Counted from the stretch's first letter, positions 28,294-37,717 are shown. The stretch: 64,000 nt of DNA from Caldilineaceae bacterium (GCA_022827195.1 JAJDTL010000003.1:1-64000); one strand, 5' to 3'. The notes: generated from the sequence alone by a model not told the origin. Translations and numbers: made by a program.

Positions 28294-29694
28294 ATGACGA
28301 CATTTTCGCATGACACCTACCTGTCCCCGCTGACCTGGCGCTACGGCAGCGACGTGATGCGCCGCATCTGGAGCGAGGACGAGAAACGCAGGCTGATGCG
28401 CCGCGTGTGGGTGGCGCTGGCTGAGGCCCAATTTGAAGCCGGGCTGGTGACGGCCGCACAGGTCGCCGATTTGCGCGGACAGCAGGACCAGATCGACATC
28501 GAGCGCGCCCAGCAGATCGAACGCGAGATCGGCCACGACCTGATGGCTGAAATCCGTACCTTTGCCGAACAATGTCCGTTGGGCGGCCCCATCATCCACC
28601 TTGGCGCAACCTCGATGGACGTTCTCGACAACGTGGACGCCCTGCGCCTCCGCAGCGCTCTCGACCAGATCATCAAACGCCTGAAGCGCACGCTCTCAAC
28701 ATTGGCGACCCGCATTGAGACCGAAGCCGACACGCCCGCCATCGCCTTCACCCACATTCAGCCCGCCGAACCTACCACTGTCGGTTACCGCCTGGCCCAG
28801 TATGGCCAGGATCTGCTCGAAGACCTCGTCGAACTGCAACGCGTACACCAAAACATTCGCGGCAAAGGGATCAAGGGCGCGGTCGGCACGGCCGCCAGCT
28901 ACGGCCAGCTGCTGTCCAACAGCGACTACAGCCCTCGGCAGCTTGAAGAGCGCGTCATGCTCAAGCTGGACTTGCCTGCATACGAGGCGGCCACGCAGAC
29001 CTATCCCCGCAAACAGGACTGGCTGGTCGTCAACGCGCTGGCAGGGTTGTGCGCCAGCCTGCACAAGTTTGCCTTCGACCTTCGCATCCTCCAATCGCCC
29101 CCGTTTGGCGAATGGAGCGAGCCGTTTGGCGCCAGGCAGGTCGGTTCCAGCGCCATGCCATTCAAGCGCAACCCCGTCGCCGCCGAGAATATCGACAGCC
29201 TCACCCGGCAGGTTGCGGCCCTGCCCCGTATCGCCTGGGACAACAGTGCCCTCAACCTGCTCGAACGCACGCTCGATGACTCCGCCAACCGCCGTATCTT
29301 CCTGCCCGAAGCCTTCCTGCTGACCGACGAGGCGCTCATCCGTAGCCAGCGGCTGTTCGAAGGCATCTCCATCTGGCCCGGACCGACCGCTCGCAATCTG
29401 CGCGACTACGGCGTTTTCGCCGCGACCGAACGCCTGCTGATGGAGGCCGTCAAGGCCGGCGGGGACCGTCAGCATCTGCACGAACTGATTCGCGAACAGT
29501 CGCTACTTGCCTGGCAGGCCCTGCAAAAAGGGGAACCGAATCCCTTGGTGGACAATCTGCTGGGCGACCCTCGCATTACCGCGCTCGTTCCCGCAGAGTT
29601 GGCGAACAGCCTGCTCGACGCCTCCGCCTATGTCGGTGACGCACCGCAGCGCGCAAGAAACATCGCGGCGGCAATCCACGCAGCGACCGCCTGA
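28294..29694 (+). CDS. purB: Adenylosuccinate lyase PurB
   Basis: PurB acts twice in purine synthesis, forming AICAR from SAICAR and AMP from adenylosuccinate. The sequence begins YLSPLTWRYGSDVMRRIWSED, the substrate-site start of this family. GGPIIHLGATSMDVLDN, AFTHIQPAEPTTVGYR with the catalytic His, and the flexible signature loop region GSSAMPFKRNPVAAENI with the catalytic Ser are present. Length 466 residues. It belongs to the guaB-purA group, separated by the MNT/HEPN pair, which looks inserted. Confidence 0.95.
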   Translation: MTTFSHDTYLSPLTWRYGSDVMRRIWSEDEKRRLMRRVWVALAEAQFEAGLVTAAQVADLRGQQDQIDIERAQQIEREIGHDLMAEIRTFAEQCPLGGPIIHLGATSMDVLDNVDALRLRSALDQIIKRLKRTLSTLATRIETEADTPAIAFTHIQPAEPTTVGYRLAQYGQDLLEDLVELQRVHQNIRGKGIKGAVGTAASYGQLLSNSDYSPRQLEERVMLKLDLPAYEAATQTYPRKQDWLVVNALAGLCASLHKFAFDLRILQSPPFGEWSEPFGARQVGSSAMPFKRNPVAAENIDSLTRQVAALPRIAWDNSALNLLERTLDDSANRRIFLPEAFLLTDEALIRSQRLFEGISIWPGPTARNLRDYGVFAATERLLMEAVKAGGDRQHLHELIREQSLLAWQALQKGEPNPLVDNLLGDPRITALVPAELANSLLDASAYVGDAPQRARNIAAAIHAATA

Positions 29695-29695
29695 G

Positions 29696-30754
29696 ATGGC
29701 CCAGCTCATTCTGACAGCAGACCCCGGGTTCGCGCACCTTGCCCTGGAAGAGTTCCGCCGCGACAGCATCGGCGGGCAGCCGCTGGCCGAACTGGCATCC
29801 GGCGTCTGGCTTGCCGACTGCGACGAAGGCTTTTGGGGGCTGGCCGAAACCTGGATCGATAGCCCGCCAATCTTCGTGCGCCACATCTGTCCGGTCGACG
29901 TCGCTTTTCCGCTCATCGCCACGCCAAGGGACCTGGCCCGCCTTTCCCGCGACGCCGTAGCCGAATATGCCGAACTGCTCGATTCGGAAGTCAGCTTCTC
30001 TGTCCAGAGTCGCATCTTTGTCGACCTACCATACAAGCCGTTCGATATCAATCGGGCCATTGCCGCGGCCCTAGCAGAAACGACAAGTGCGCCTCTCGAC
30101 GTACGTCAGCCTTTTCAGATCCTGTCATTGCTCTGCACCGAGGTAGAACAGCGGCTGCCTTCGCTGGCAAAGACTGAAAGCGGCTTCCAAGCTCTGCTGG
30201 GTCTTTCGCTTGCCTCCCACAACATTTCGGACTGGGCGGGCGGTGTGCGTCGATTCCGTCGTGAGAAGGACCAGATAAGCCGGGCAGAGTTCAAGCTGCT
30301 GGAGGCAATCGAAGCCTTTCACATTGAACTGCCCAGCGGGGGCGTAGCGCTGGATCTCGGTGCGGCGCCGGGCGGTTGGACGCGCGTACTGAGGCAGAAG
30401 GGCCAGTACGTAACCGCAGTCGACCCGGCCATGCTTCATCCCCGGCTGTCCGCCGATCGCGGCGTGCGCCATAAACGCATGTCGGCCGAAGCCTACCTGC
30501 GTGAGGGACCGGACACCTACGATCTCCTCGTAAACGATATGCGCATGGATGCCGTCCCATCAGCTCGCCTGACGAACGCTTTCGCCGACTTTCTCTACCC
30601 CCACGCCGAGGCCCTGCTGACCCTTAAGATGGGCCAGTCCGCGCGGCAACTCGATCCAGCCTGCGCCCTACTGCGGGAACGTTACGACATTCTTCACATG
30701 CGTCAGCTGTTCCACAACCGCAACGAGGTGACCGTTCATCTCAAAGCGAATTAG
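29696..30754 (+). CDS. FtsJ/RlmM-like ribose 2'-O-methyltransferase
   Basis: The C-terminal ~170 residues are an FtsJ-type SAM methyltransferase: ALDLGAAPGGWTRVLRQKG (SAM loop), AVDPAMLHP, DLLVNDMRMD and LLTLKMGQSAR supply the K-D-K-type residues. The N-terminal half (~175 residues) is not obviously a THUMP domain but occupies the same place as in RlmM, which methylates C2498 of 23S rRNA in E. coli; that target is inferred only. The frame opens earlier at 29507 inside purB, but ATG 29696, two nt after the purB stop, is the natural start. Confidence 0.85.
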   Translation: MAQLILTADPGFAHLALEEFRRDSIGGQPLAELASGVWLADCDEGFWGLAETWIDSPPIFVRHICPVDVAFPLIATPRDLARLSRDAVAEYAELLDSEVSFSVQSRIFVDLPYKPFDINRAIAAALAETTSAPLDVRQPFQILSLLCTEVEQRLPSLAKTESGFQALLGLSLASHNISDWAGGVRRFRREKDQISRAEFKLLEAIEAFHIELPSGGVALDLGAAPGGWTRVLRQKGQYVTAVDPAMLHPRLSADRGVRHKRMSAEAYLREGPDTYDLLVNDMRMDAVPSARLTNAFADFLYPHAEALLTLKMGQSARQLDPACALLRERYDILHMRQLFHNRNEVTVHLKAN

Positions 30755-30796
30755 GCGCGTCGGCGGAGCCGGCCGATCGGTGGCTCTTGCTTTTCG

Positions 30797-31411
30797 TCAG
30801 GGATCAGGCCCGACAGGCAACACATATAGGTACCAATACTCCGAGTCCGGGTAGACGTGCGCCACTGATGCCTCCCAGACGAACTCGCCGCCTCTTGTCA
30901 ATCTGCGCAAACGCAGGTCGATTCCTTCGAGCTGCGGCGCAAGCGCTCTTGCGCCTGCCGCGTCCATCGCCTTACCGATCTCACCAATCCGCTGGCGGTT
31001 TCGTATTTCGAACGGGTATTGCACACGACATTCGCGGCGGTTCTCTTGGCAATCGTCCAGGTACCATTGCAGGCTGTTCAAGCGCGCCCTGGCCTCTCGC
31101 AGCAGCAGAGCCTGGTAATGGGAAGGAAGGCGCGCAGTCACCTCGTCGATGCGGGCCTTAGCATCCGCCATCGTCTGTTTCTGCTCGGAGGACAGTTCGT
31201 CCAACTGCGCCGTCAGCTTGTGCAGCCTCCCCAGTATGTCGCCGCTGCTGCTTTGCACACGTTCTTCAACCTGAGACGCCGCCTTCACTGCGACTGTCCT
31301 GTAGACCTCGCCGCGCATAATGTAGCTCTCGAACTGGGAGGCCATCGCTACGACCACAGCCAGGTCGGTCTCTGGCGCGGCCGCAATAACAGTGCTCAGT
31401 TTTGCAGCCAT
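30797..31411 (-). CDS. Hypothetical coiled-coil protein
   Basis: The 204-residue protein is not recognised. Residues ~45-105 are rich in Glu, Lys, Gln and Leu (VEERVQSSSGDILGRLHKLTAQLDELSSEQKQTMADAKARIDEV) and likely form a coiled coil. After a helical middle part, the C-terminus is aromatic (VYPDSEYWYLYVLPVG). No signal peptide or membrane segment is seen. A clear GGAGGGGAAAGA precedes ATG 31411. It lies downstream of dtd on the same strand with a 60-nt gap, and may be cotranscribed. Confidence 0.6.
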   Translation of the reverse strand: MAAKLSTVIAAAPETDLAVVVAMASQFESYIMRGEVYRTVAVKAASQVEERVQSSSGDILGRLHKLTAQLDELSSEQKQTMADAKARIDEVTARLPSHYQALLLREARARLNSLQWYLDDCQENRRECRVQYPFEIRNRQRIGEIGKAMDAAGARALAPQLEGIDLRLRRLTRGGEFVWEASVAHVYPDSEYWYLYVLPVGPDP

Positions 31412-31471
31412 TCTTTCCCCTCCGATTCCATATCCGGTCGCCCCCAGTCTGGCCGCAACCGGCAGGTCGGT

Positions 31472-31921
31472 CTACGCGGTCCCTTCACTCTCCAGCCACA
31501 GTGTCACCGGACCGTCGTTGACCAGCGATACCTCCATGTGCGCCTGGAAGACTCCCTTCTCCACCGGTACCCCTTCCGCCATCAGCAGCCGGCAGAAACT
31601 GTCGTAGAGTTCCTTTGCCTCTTCAGGCGGCGCGGCGCGCGTGAAGCTTGGCCGCCTCCCCTTACGAGCGTCGCCGTACAACGTGAACTGGCTGACCGCC
31701 AGCACCGAGCCCTCGATATCCGCCAGGGCCAGGTTCATCTTGCCGGCGTCGTCCTCAAACAGGCGCAGCCCAGCGATTTTGCGCGCCAGCCACGCGGCCT
31801 GCGTTTCGCAGTCATCTCGGGCCACCCCCAGCAGCACAAGGTAGCCGCGTCCAATGCAGGCAGCCTCATTGCCCTCAACATGTACGCTGGCCCTGCTGAC
31901 CCGCTGAACGAGTGCGCGCAT
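31472..31921 (-). CDS. dtd: D-aminoacyl-tRNA deacylase
   Basis: DTD hydrolyses D-amino acids wrongly attached to tRNA. The sequence has [38 protein letters not shown], the active-site [17 protein letters not shown] (SQxT) and the cross-subunit Gly-cisPro motif [11 protein letters not shown]. The frame opens at 31945, but GGGGAGGGCGTGAA before ATG 31921 and the family start MRAxVQRV fix the start; 149 residues. It is divergent from the radical SAM gene, with only 59 nt between the two starts. Confidence 0.95.
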   Translation of the reverse strand: MRALVQRVSRASVHVEGNEAACIGRGYLVLLGVARDDCETQAAWLARKIAGLRLFEDDAGKMNLALADIEGSVLAVSQFTLYGDARKGRRPSFTRAAPPEEAKELYDSFCRLLMAEGVPVEKGVFQAHMEVSLVNDGPVTLWLESEGTA

Positions 31922-31945
31922 TTCACGCCCTCCCCAAATTGACAC

Positions 31946-31974
31946 TTGACAAATAGAACATAAGTTCGTATACT
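31946..31974 (+). promoter_or_regulatory. Sigma70-type promoter with an embedded LexA/SOS box
   Basis: TTGACA at 31946-31951 and TATACT at 31969-31974 are separated by exactly 17 nt. Inside the spacer is GAAC-ATAA-GTTC (31956-31967), a perfect GAAC-N4-GTTC box as used by LexA in Gram-positive and related bacteria. LexA there would block RNA polymerase. The start codon of the radical SAM gene begins 7 nt after the -10 box, so the transcript should begin at or next to the ATG and be leaderless. The 59-nt gap to dtd means the same site might affect the divergent gene. Confidence 0.8.
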
Positions 31975-31980
31975 TGACCT

Positions 31981-33186
31981 ATGAAGTTCTCAATTGCACT
32001 CGAGCCGCTCGAAAAAATCGCACGAGTCGGCATCGAGAACGGCTTCGAGGCCGCCGGGGACGCGCCCCATGCCGAACCGACTCCTCCCAGTTGCTATACG
32101 CCGGCCGCGACGAGGCCGACGCGGCAGGAGCGCAACGCTGCCTCCCTGGACCGCTCGATCTACAGGGTGATGACCCCGCGCGGGCCCAAGCCGCTGTTGC
32201 GCACGATGATGACGACCGCCTGCGAACGCAACTGCTTTTACTGCGCCTTCCGCGCCGGCCGCAGCAGCACCGAGCGTCTCACCTTTCAGCCGGACGAGCT
32301 GGCCGAAGGCTTCTTGCGTATGAACAAGGCCCGTTTGGTCGACGGCCTGTTTCTCTCCTCCGGCATTATCGGCGGCGGCGTCAGAGCCCAGGACAAGATT
32401 ATCGACACAGCGGAGATTCTGCGCAAGAAGAAACAGTATGATGGCTTCATCCACCTAAAGATCATGCCCGGCGCCGAGTATGAGCAGGTACGCAGGGCGA
32501 TGCAACTGGCCGACCGCGTGTCGGTGAATCTGGAGGGCCCGACGCAAGGCAGGCTGGCGAAGTTGGCTCCGCAAAAGGAGTTCTGGGACGAGCTGATGCA
32601 GCGTCTCCTCTGGATGCACCAGATTCGCAGCGAGGAACGGGTACGCTCGTCGTCGGTAACCCAGTTTGTTGTCGGCGCGGTCGGCGATACCGATCTGGAG
32701 CTGGTCTCGCTGAGCGAGAAGCTCTACCGGCAGGCAGGGCTGAGCCGCGTCTACTTCTCTTCATTCTTCCCCATACCCGATACACCCTTTGACAACCTCG
32801 CACCCGCCTCCGGCGAACGCCAGCACAGACTTTACCAGGCGAGCTTCCTGCTGCGCGATTACAACTGGGAGACCGAGGACATTGCCTTTGGAGCCGACCA
32901 GAATCTCCGCCTCGACGTGGACCCAAAGCAAGCTTGGGCAGACATCCACCTGCGCGGCTCCCCCGTGGAGGTGAACCGTGCAGATAGGCATACGCTGCTG
33001 CGCGTGCCGGGCATAGGGCCCAAGAGCGTCGAGCGCATCCTGCGTGCCCGCCGCCGGGGCACTCTGACCGAGCTCAAGGACCTGCGCGCGTTGGGCATTC
33101 CATCGCCGAAGAAGGCAGCGCCCTACGTTCTGCTCAATGGCCGGCAGCCCGTTCACCAGTTGCCGCTGTTTCCTATAGACATTTAG
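31981..33186 (+). CDS. Putative DNA modification/repair radical SAM protein
   Basis: The 401-residue protein has the iron-sulfur motif CERNCFYC (C81, C85, C88, CxxxCxxC), then SSGIIGGG and IHLKIMPG, and a barrel end with YFSSFFPIPDTPF. The C-terminal ~70 residues contain a helix-hairpin-helix DNA-binding motif (LLRVPGIGPKSVERIL). This layout is that of the uncharacterised family often annotated as a putative DNA modification/repair radical SAM protein; the reaction is unknown. Its frequent DUF4130 partner is not seen here. The promoter and LexA box directly upstream independently support a DNA-damage role. Confidence 0.88.
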   Translation: MKFSIALEPLEKIARVGIENGFEAAGDAPHAEPTPPSCYTPAATRPTRQERNAASLDRSIYRVMTPRGPKPLLRTMMTTACERNCFYCAFRAGRSSTERLTFQPDELAEGFLRMNKARLVDGLFLSSGIIGGGVRAQDKIIDTAEILRKKKQYDGFIHLKIMPGAEYEQVRRAMQLADRVSVNLEGPTQGRLAKLAPQKEFWDELMQRLLWMHQIRSEERVRSSSVTQFVVGAVGDTDLELVSLSEKLYRQAGLSRVYFSSFFPIPDTPFDNLAPASGERQHRLYQASFLLRDYNWETEDIAFGADQNLRLDVDPKQAWADIHLRGSPVEVNRADRHTLLRVPGIGPKSVERILRARRRGTLTELKDLRALGIPSPKKAAPYVLLNGRQPVHQLPLFPIDI

Positions 33187-33577
33187 CTGGATGACGTGCG
33201 CTCGGCGGCGTCCTGCGTTCTAGCTGCGATGGGCATCGACGCCGCCTATCCACGCGACCGCAGCGAACCCGCGTTTCAACGAGGCCGGGTCTCCAGCCTT
33301 CAGTAGCATTCGCACCCCGTCAAGTCCATATTGCGCTTCTCCGCCTGGAAGTCTGCCCCGAGCGACCATAGAAAAGGGAGCATTTTAGCCATGTTAGCCG
33401 ATAGGGCCCGCTGTGTTAGCATTACCGAAAAGCGGGTCGGACACGCTGCCCTTCGGACTTTGCTCCAGGCACCGGGTACTTTGGGGGATGGAAGAGCCAG
33501 TTCTCCTGCCCGCTGCCCCCAAGTTGCAAGTTGCCTTCAACCCTTGGATCTCGACAGGAAAGTTGAGAGGAGTCACC
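33187..33577. other. 390-nt intergenic region
   Basis: No gene is recognised between the radical SAM and dioxygenase genes. The segment holds a G-rich/C-rich inverted stretch (TTTGGGGGATGG...CTGCCCCCAAG, about 33480-33522). This could be a regulatory leader of the dioxygenase gene, but it does not match a riboswitch class that I know. Confidence 0.4.
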
Positions 33578-34432
33578 ATGACTATTTATGACATCGAGAG
33601 ACATGCCGGCGAGCTGGAACGGGACGGGTACACGATCATTGAAAGCGTTCTCCCGTCATCGGAAATCGCAGCTACGAGGAAGGCCATCGAAGAGACCCTT
33701 GCATCGGAAGAGACTGTGGGTCGCAAGTACGGCTTGCAGAGTGAAAACCTGCGCATGGCATTCAACGCCCAGGCCAAGCACCCGCACTTCCGCAGCATGC
33801 CTGTGCGCTACCCGGCCATGGCCGATGTGGCCCGCCGTGTCCTTGGCGAAGACATGTTTTGTCACAATGTGACGATTCGCACACCTTTGCCTTCCGGAGC
33901 CAAGGATCACCAGAAGTACGGCGGCAATCTCCATGCCGATTGGGCCGATTTCACGGTCAAGCCGTTCATCGGCGGGCAGCACTTTCCCATGGCGATCCAG
34001 TCGGTCTGGGCGATCGAGGAATTCACGATCGAGACAGGCGGTCCCTACCTCTGGCCTGGCACGCACCTGTCGCTGGAGGTCCCACCCGAAGAGCCGGACG
34101 AACTGCCGCCAGGCTGGCTGATCGCCGAAGCCCCCGCCGGTTCGGTTGTCATGTGGGACAGTGCGCTCTGGCATTCCGGCGGCATCAACCGCAGCGACAG
34201 ACCGCGTTATTCGTTAATCTTCTACTTCCAGCGCTGGTGGATCAAGGGGTTCAACGACGCCTACCGCTTCATCTCCCCGGAAGCGCGGGCAACGATGACG
34301 CAGGAGGAGCTGCGCATGTGGGGCCTCGAGGCCGGCATCCCGCCCAATACGCACTTTCGAGGCATGAGCGACGCCCAGATCACCGCCCTGACGCCGGAAG
34401 AACGGGCCGTTCTCAACATCGCCACGTTCTGA
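33578..34432 (+). CDS. Phytanoyl-CoA dioxygenase-family protein
   Basis: The 284-residue protein is an Fe(II)/2-oxoglutarate oxygenase of the PhyH family. The facial triad is visible: HAD within NLHADWADF and the distal His in SALWHSGGINRSDRPRYSL, where the following Arg binds 2-oxoglutarate. The N-terminal LERDGYTIIESVLPSSEI is the family's usual beginning. PhyH-like bacterial enzymes hydroxylate many small molecules; the substrate is unknown. The frame opens at 33413, but GAGAGGAG just before ATG 33578 marks the start. Confidence 0.9.
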   Translation: MTIYDIERHAGELERDGYTIIESVLPSSEIAATRKAIEETLASEETVGRKYGLQSENLRMAFNAQAKHPHFRSMPVRYPAMADVARRVLGEDMFCHNVTIRTPLPSGAKDHQKYGGNLHADWADFTVKPFIGGQHFPMAIQSVWAIEEFTIETGGPYLWPGTHLSLEVPPEEPDELPPGWLIAEAPAGSVVMWDSALWHSGGINRSDRPRYSLIFYFQRWWIKGFNDAYRFISPEARATMTQEELRMWGLEAGIPPNTHFRGMSDAQITALTPEERAVLNIATF

Positions 34433-34502
34433 ATAGGGCACGAAGGGTCCTTTGCCCGATCGGCCCTCTCAAAACTCCACAGTCATTGGGGCGTCTGGGT
34501 AG

Positions 34503-34967
34503 TTAGTTCCTTTGTCCATACCACAGCCCGGTTCCCAGCACAGCCGCAGCGAGCCAGCTACCCGGGCCGAACAGCCCTGTCGCACCCAGCAACGCGCCGA
34601 TTGCAGTCGCGGCGATCGCAACGGGCGCCCGCGCAGAGCGACCAACCCATCCACGCGTCCCAATCCCCCAGGCCGCGCCAATCCCAGCCCACAATATTAC
34701 CCCGATTGGCGCCTCCTCGGGAAAGAAACCGAGTGCGACCAGCGCCAGAATTGCCACGACCGGCGCCCGCCTTTGCTCCCGCTCCTGCCAATCGTTTCCC
34801 AACCGCCGGGTCAGCCACTCTGCGCCAAACGTCGCGGCGAAACCTGATAGCGCTGTCAACCAGGGCAGACCGTGCCCGGTATGAGTGAGAACGCTGGCCG
34901 GTATGTAAACGAGGCGGAATGAGAGAAAGAACAGAAGGAGGGCACCGGCAAACGGACCACGATTCAT
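34503..34967 (-). CDS. Small multi-pass membrane protein
   Basis: The 154-residue protein is hydrophobic, with four or five likely membrane segments (ALLLFFLSFRLVYIP; LPWLTALSGFAATFG; APVVAILALVALGFF; APIGVILWAGIGAAWGI; IAATAIGALLGATGLF). I do not recognise the family. Its start overlaps the stop of the PyrD-like gene by 4 nt (ATGA), so it is translationally coupled to it. Confidence 0.6.
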   Translation of the reverse strand: MNRGPFAGALLLFFLSFRLVYIPASVLTHTGHGLPWLTALSGFAATFGAEWLTRRLGNDWQEREQRRAPVVAILALVALGFFPEEAPIGVILWAGIGAAWGIGTRGWVGRSARAPVAIAATAIGALLGATGLFGPGSWLAAAVLGTGLWYGQRN

Positions 34968-35803
34968 CCGTCTTCACCGGCTTGTGCGTGTCTGACGCCT
35001 GCGAACGCCGCGGCCACAGCACTCGCCGCAGCCGGTTCCACCCACGCGAGGCTGTCGAGTTGCAGCGCGTCGGCGCCGGCGGCCAGGCAGTGTAGGGCTT
35101 GATCACGCGTGTGGATGCCTCCGCAGGCGATCAGCGAGCCGGTCAGGCCAAGCCCCTTCACCTCCATCAATGCCGCCAGCATCAGCGGATAGACGCCCGG
35201 CCCAAACGTCTCGCCGGTAACTGTCCCTCCGTCTCCATGCGCCGCCGCGCCAATCGGTGGACTGCCAGCCACGATACCGGCCGCGCCGCCCGCGATCAGT
35301 GCCGGCGCCAGCGCCGCCGCACGCGGCAGCGGTAGCTTGACCAGAACAGGCAGGTCCGACTCAAACAGGAGCGCCTCCAGCAGCCTGCCCAACTCCAGCT
35401 CGCCCGCCTCCAAGCTGCAGACAAGCTCAAACCCGTCGATTCCTTCCACGCCGGAGAGTCGGCGCGCCGTGGACGCGGCATCCTCCTTTGCGCTGTCTGC
35501 GATCTGAGCAATGACCGGACAGCCGAGCCGGGGCCAGAGGCGGCCAAACTTCCTCAGCGCCGCGGAGACGCCCCGGTTCTGCAAGTCAACGCGGCGCACA
35601 AAGCCGCCGACGGTTTCCGCCATGCGCGGCGGCTGGCTGCCCGCCCGGCTGCGGTTGGTAAATGGACCGATGACGACCGCGCCGAACCGGTCAAGCGTCA
35701 ACTCGCGGTGTCGGGACTCGCCGTACCCTATGCTGCCGGCCGCCAGCATAACCGGGCAGGCCACGGGCAGTCCCAGCTTGTGGTCGGGCGCCAGTTCAAT
35801 CAT
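34964..35803 (-). CDS. Dihydroorotate-dehydrogenase-like TIM-barrel protein
   Basis: The 279-residue protein has the FMN-type (PyrD-like) barrel pattern: MLAAGSIGYGES, the RFGAVVIGPFTNRSRAG stretch, IDGFELVCS, LPVLVKLPLP, LIACGGIHTRDQALHCLAAGADALQLDS. It is divergent from true PyrD; the orotate-binding Asn and active-site Cys/Ser are not convincingly in place, so the reaction is uncertain. It overlaps the dehydratase by 8 nt and the membrane protein by 4 nt, forming a tight three-gene operon. Confidence 0.7.
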   Translation of the reverse strand: MIELAPDHKLGLPVACPVMLAAGSIGYGESRHRELTLDRFGAVVIGPFTNRSRAGSQPPRMAETVGGFVRRVDLQNRGVSAALRKFGRLWPRLGCPVIAQIADSAKEDAASTARRLSGVEGIDGFELVCSLEAGELELGRLLEALLFESDLPVLVKLPLPRAAALAPALIAGGAAGIVAGSPPIGAAAHGDGGTVTGETFGPGVYPLMLAALMEVKGLGLTGSLIACGGIHTRDQALHCLAAGADALQLDSLAWVEPAAASAVAAAFAGVRHAQAGEDG

Positions 35804-36806
35804 CCCCCCCGTCCTGGCCCATCAGCTCGATGAACGTGTCCACGCCGATATTCGAGCCGCACAATATCAGCCCCACCCGCTTGCCGGCCGCCTGCGCGCG
35901 CAGCGGGCCGAACAGCGCCGCGGTCGATGCCGCGCAGGCCGGTTCGCAAGCCAGTTTCATCTCGTGGAAGAGAAGCCGGACCGCGCAGATCATCTCCTCA
36001 TCGCTGACGAGTGCAATATCCTTCAGGAACTGCCGGCAGAGGGCGTAGCTGTAAGGCAGTGCCGCCGGCGCGCCCAGGCTTGTGGCAATGGTCTGAACGC
36101 TCTCGATCGATTCGAGCCTGCCGCTTGCAAAGCTGCGGTGCATTGTATCTGCACCCTCCGGCTCCACGCCGTAGATGGCGCAATCGGGCTGCAGCTGCTT
36201 CACAGCTGAGGCGATCCCTGCGGCCAGACCGCCGCCGCCCACCGGCACAATGAGCATGTTCAGCGGCGGCGCGTCCTCGCACAACTCCAGTCCCACGGTT
36301 GCCTGTCCGGCGACGATTGCCCGGCCCTCAAAGGGGTGCACGAGCGCCCGTCCCTCTTCCGCCTGGATTCGTTCGACCTCCGCAAACCCCTCATATACAT
36401 CTTCGACCAGTACTACTTCGGCGCCATAGCTGCGGGCCTTCTCCACGCGGAAGTGGGGCGCAGAAGCCGGCATTACCACCTTGGCGCTCACCCCGAATAT
36501 CTGTGCGGCGTAGGCTACTGCTATTGCATGATTTCCCGCACTAACCGCGGTGACGCCTCTCTTCCTGTCCGCCGCGTCCAGTTGCAGCAGGTCATTGACC
36601 GCGCCGCGCGGCTTGAAGGTGCCTGTCTTCTGAAAAAGTTCAAGTTTCAGCCACACCTCAGTGTCCGGCCCCAGCGTTTTTCTCACCGTATCGCTCTGCC
36701 AGCGCCATACCGGCGTCCGCACAATGTAGGGATCGATGCGGCCGCGCGTGGCGCGGATCTCGTCGAGCGTTGGGACTTCGACGTCCGTCAAAATGTTTGC
36801 TTTCAT
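35796..36806 (-). CDS. Threonine/serine dehydratase-like PLP enzyme
   Basis: The 336-residue fold-type II PLP enzyme carries KTGTFKPRGAVND with the Schiff-base lysine, TAVSAGNHAIAVAYAA (substrate-binding Asn), VPVGGGGLAAGIAS (phosphate loop) and the C-terminal CGSNIGVDTF. The family includes threonine deaminase, serine dehydratase and serine racemase. There is no ACT-type regulatory domain at the C-terminus, so this is the short catabolic or racemase-like form. It starts the operon with the PyrD-like and membrane genes. Confidence 0.85.
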   Translation of the reverse strand: MKANILTDVEVPTLDEIRATRGRIDPYIVRTPVWRWQSDTVRKTLGPDTEVWLKLELFQKTGTFKPRGAVNDLLQLDAADRKRGVTAVSAGNHAIAVAYAAQIFGVSAKVVMPASAPHFRVEKARSYGAEVVLVEDVYEGFAEVERIQAEEGRALVHPFEGRAIVAGQATVGLELCEDAPPLNMLIVPVGGGGLAAGIASAVKQLQPDCAIYGVEPEGADTMHRSFASGRLESIESVQTIATSLGAPAALPYSYALCRQFLKDIALVSDEEMICAVRLLFHEMKLACEPACAASTAALFGPLRAQAAGKRVGLILCGSNIGVDTFIELMGQDGGDD

Positions 36807-36907
36807 GGAATGCGCCTTTGCATTGGTGAGTTTTCAGGGTAAGGGAATGGGGCGGGGCTGGAGAACACGCGTTACGCTCTCTGTGCTCTGACGGCGCTTG
36901 ACCGAGT

Positions 36908-37498
36908 CTACGCAGTCAGCGTACCCTTTGTGCTGGGAACGCCCGTCCTCCTGTCCTCGAGGCGTGTGGCCGCGTCCAGTGCGCGAGCCAGGGCCTTGAA
37001 CAGTCCTTCGGCCTTGTGATGGTCGTTGCGACCGTACAGGACCGCGGCGTGCAGGTTCATCCGCCCGTGGATGGCGATGCTTTCGAACAGATGGAATAGG
37101 AGATCTGTGCTCAGTTGCCCCAGCTGCGGTGTATTGAACTCTGCGTCGAAAACGCAGTACGGCCGGCCGCCAAGATCAACCACAACGCGCGCCAGCGTCT
37201 CGTCCATAGGGACGTAAGCGTGCGCGGTCCGCACGATGCCCCCCCGATCTCCCAATGCCTGATCGAAGGCTCGCCCCAGGCAGATGCATACGTCTTCGGC
37301 GGTGTGATGCTCGTCGATGTGGAGATCGCCGCGCGCCTGTACGCTGAGATCGAACAGCCCATGCCCGGCCAGGAGCGTCAGCATATGGTCGAGGAAGCCG
37401 ATGCCGGTGTCGACCTCAGACGCGCCGCGGCCGTCCAGCGCCAACTCGAGGTCGATCTGCGTCTCTTTTGTCTTTCGTTCAATTCTAGCCTGTCGCAT
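36908..37498 (-). CDS. hisB: Imidazoleglycerol-phosphate dehydratase HisB
   Basis: HisB dehydrates IGP to imidazole acetol phosphate. The N-terminal [19 protein letters not shown], then [41 protein letters not shown] (metal-binding HxxHHxxED) and the C-terminal [19 protein letters not shown] (second HHxxE) are complete. It is the single-domain (~196 residue) dehydratase, not the fused phosphatase form. ATG 37498 is the probable start; TTG 37504 is an alternative. It lies 13-20 kb away from hisH/A/F/E and in the opposite direction. Confidence 0.95.
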   Translation of the reverse strand: MRQARIERKTKETQIDLELALDGRGASEVDTGIGFLDHMLTLLAGHGLFDLSVQARGDLHIDEHHTAEDVCICLGRAFDQALGDRGGIVRTAHAYVPMDETLARVVVDLGGRPYCVFDAEFNTPQLGQLSTDLLFHLFESIAIHGRMNLHAAVLYGRNDHHKAEGLFKALARALDAATRLEDRRTGVPSTKGTLTA

Positions 37499-37717
37499 TA
37501 GCAAACCGGAGTCCCTTCCTCAGGCTTATGCCCATCTAGAAGAGGCCGCTGCCTTTCGCCTCGCTGACCGGACTGCAACCGTCTTTTCGCCAAGCGAAAA
37601 CCGTCACTCATGATCCGCGTCCCAATTCGGCAGATGGCCCTGTTTACTGCAATTGTCCCACCGAATCCAAAGGCGGGCAAGATCCACCCTCCCTTCGTAA
37701 GTTTGGCTACCCAACGC

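Noticed and set aside
33413..33577. N-terminal extension of the dioxygenase
   Set aside because: A strong GAGAGGAG site and the family start place the start at 33578.
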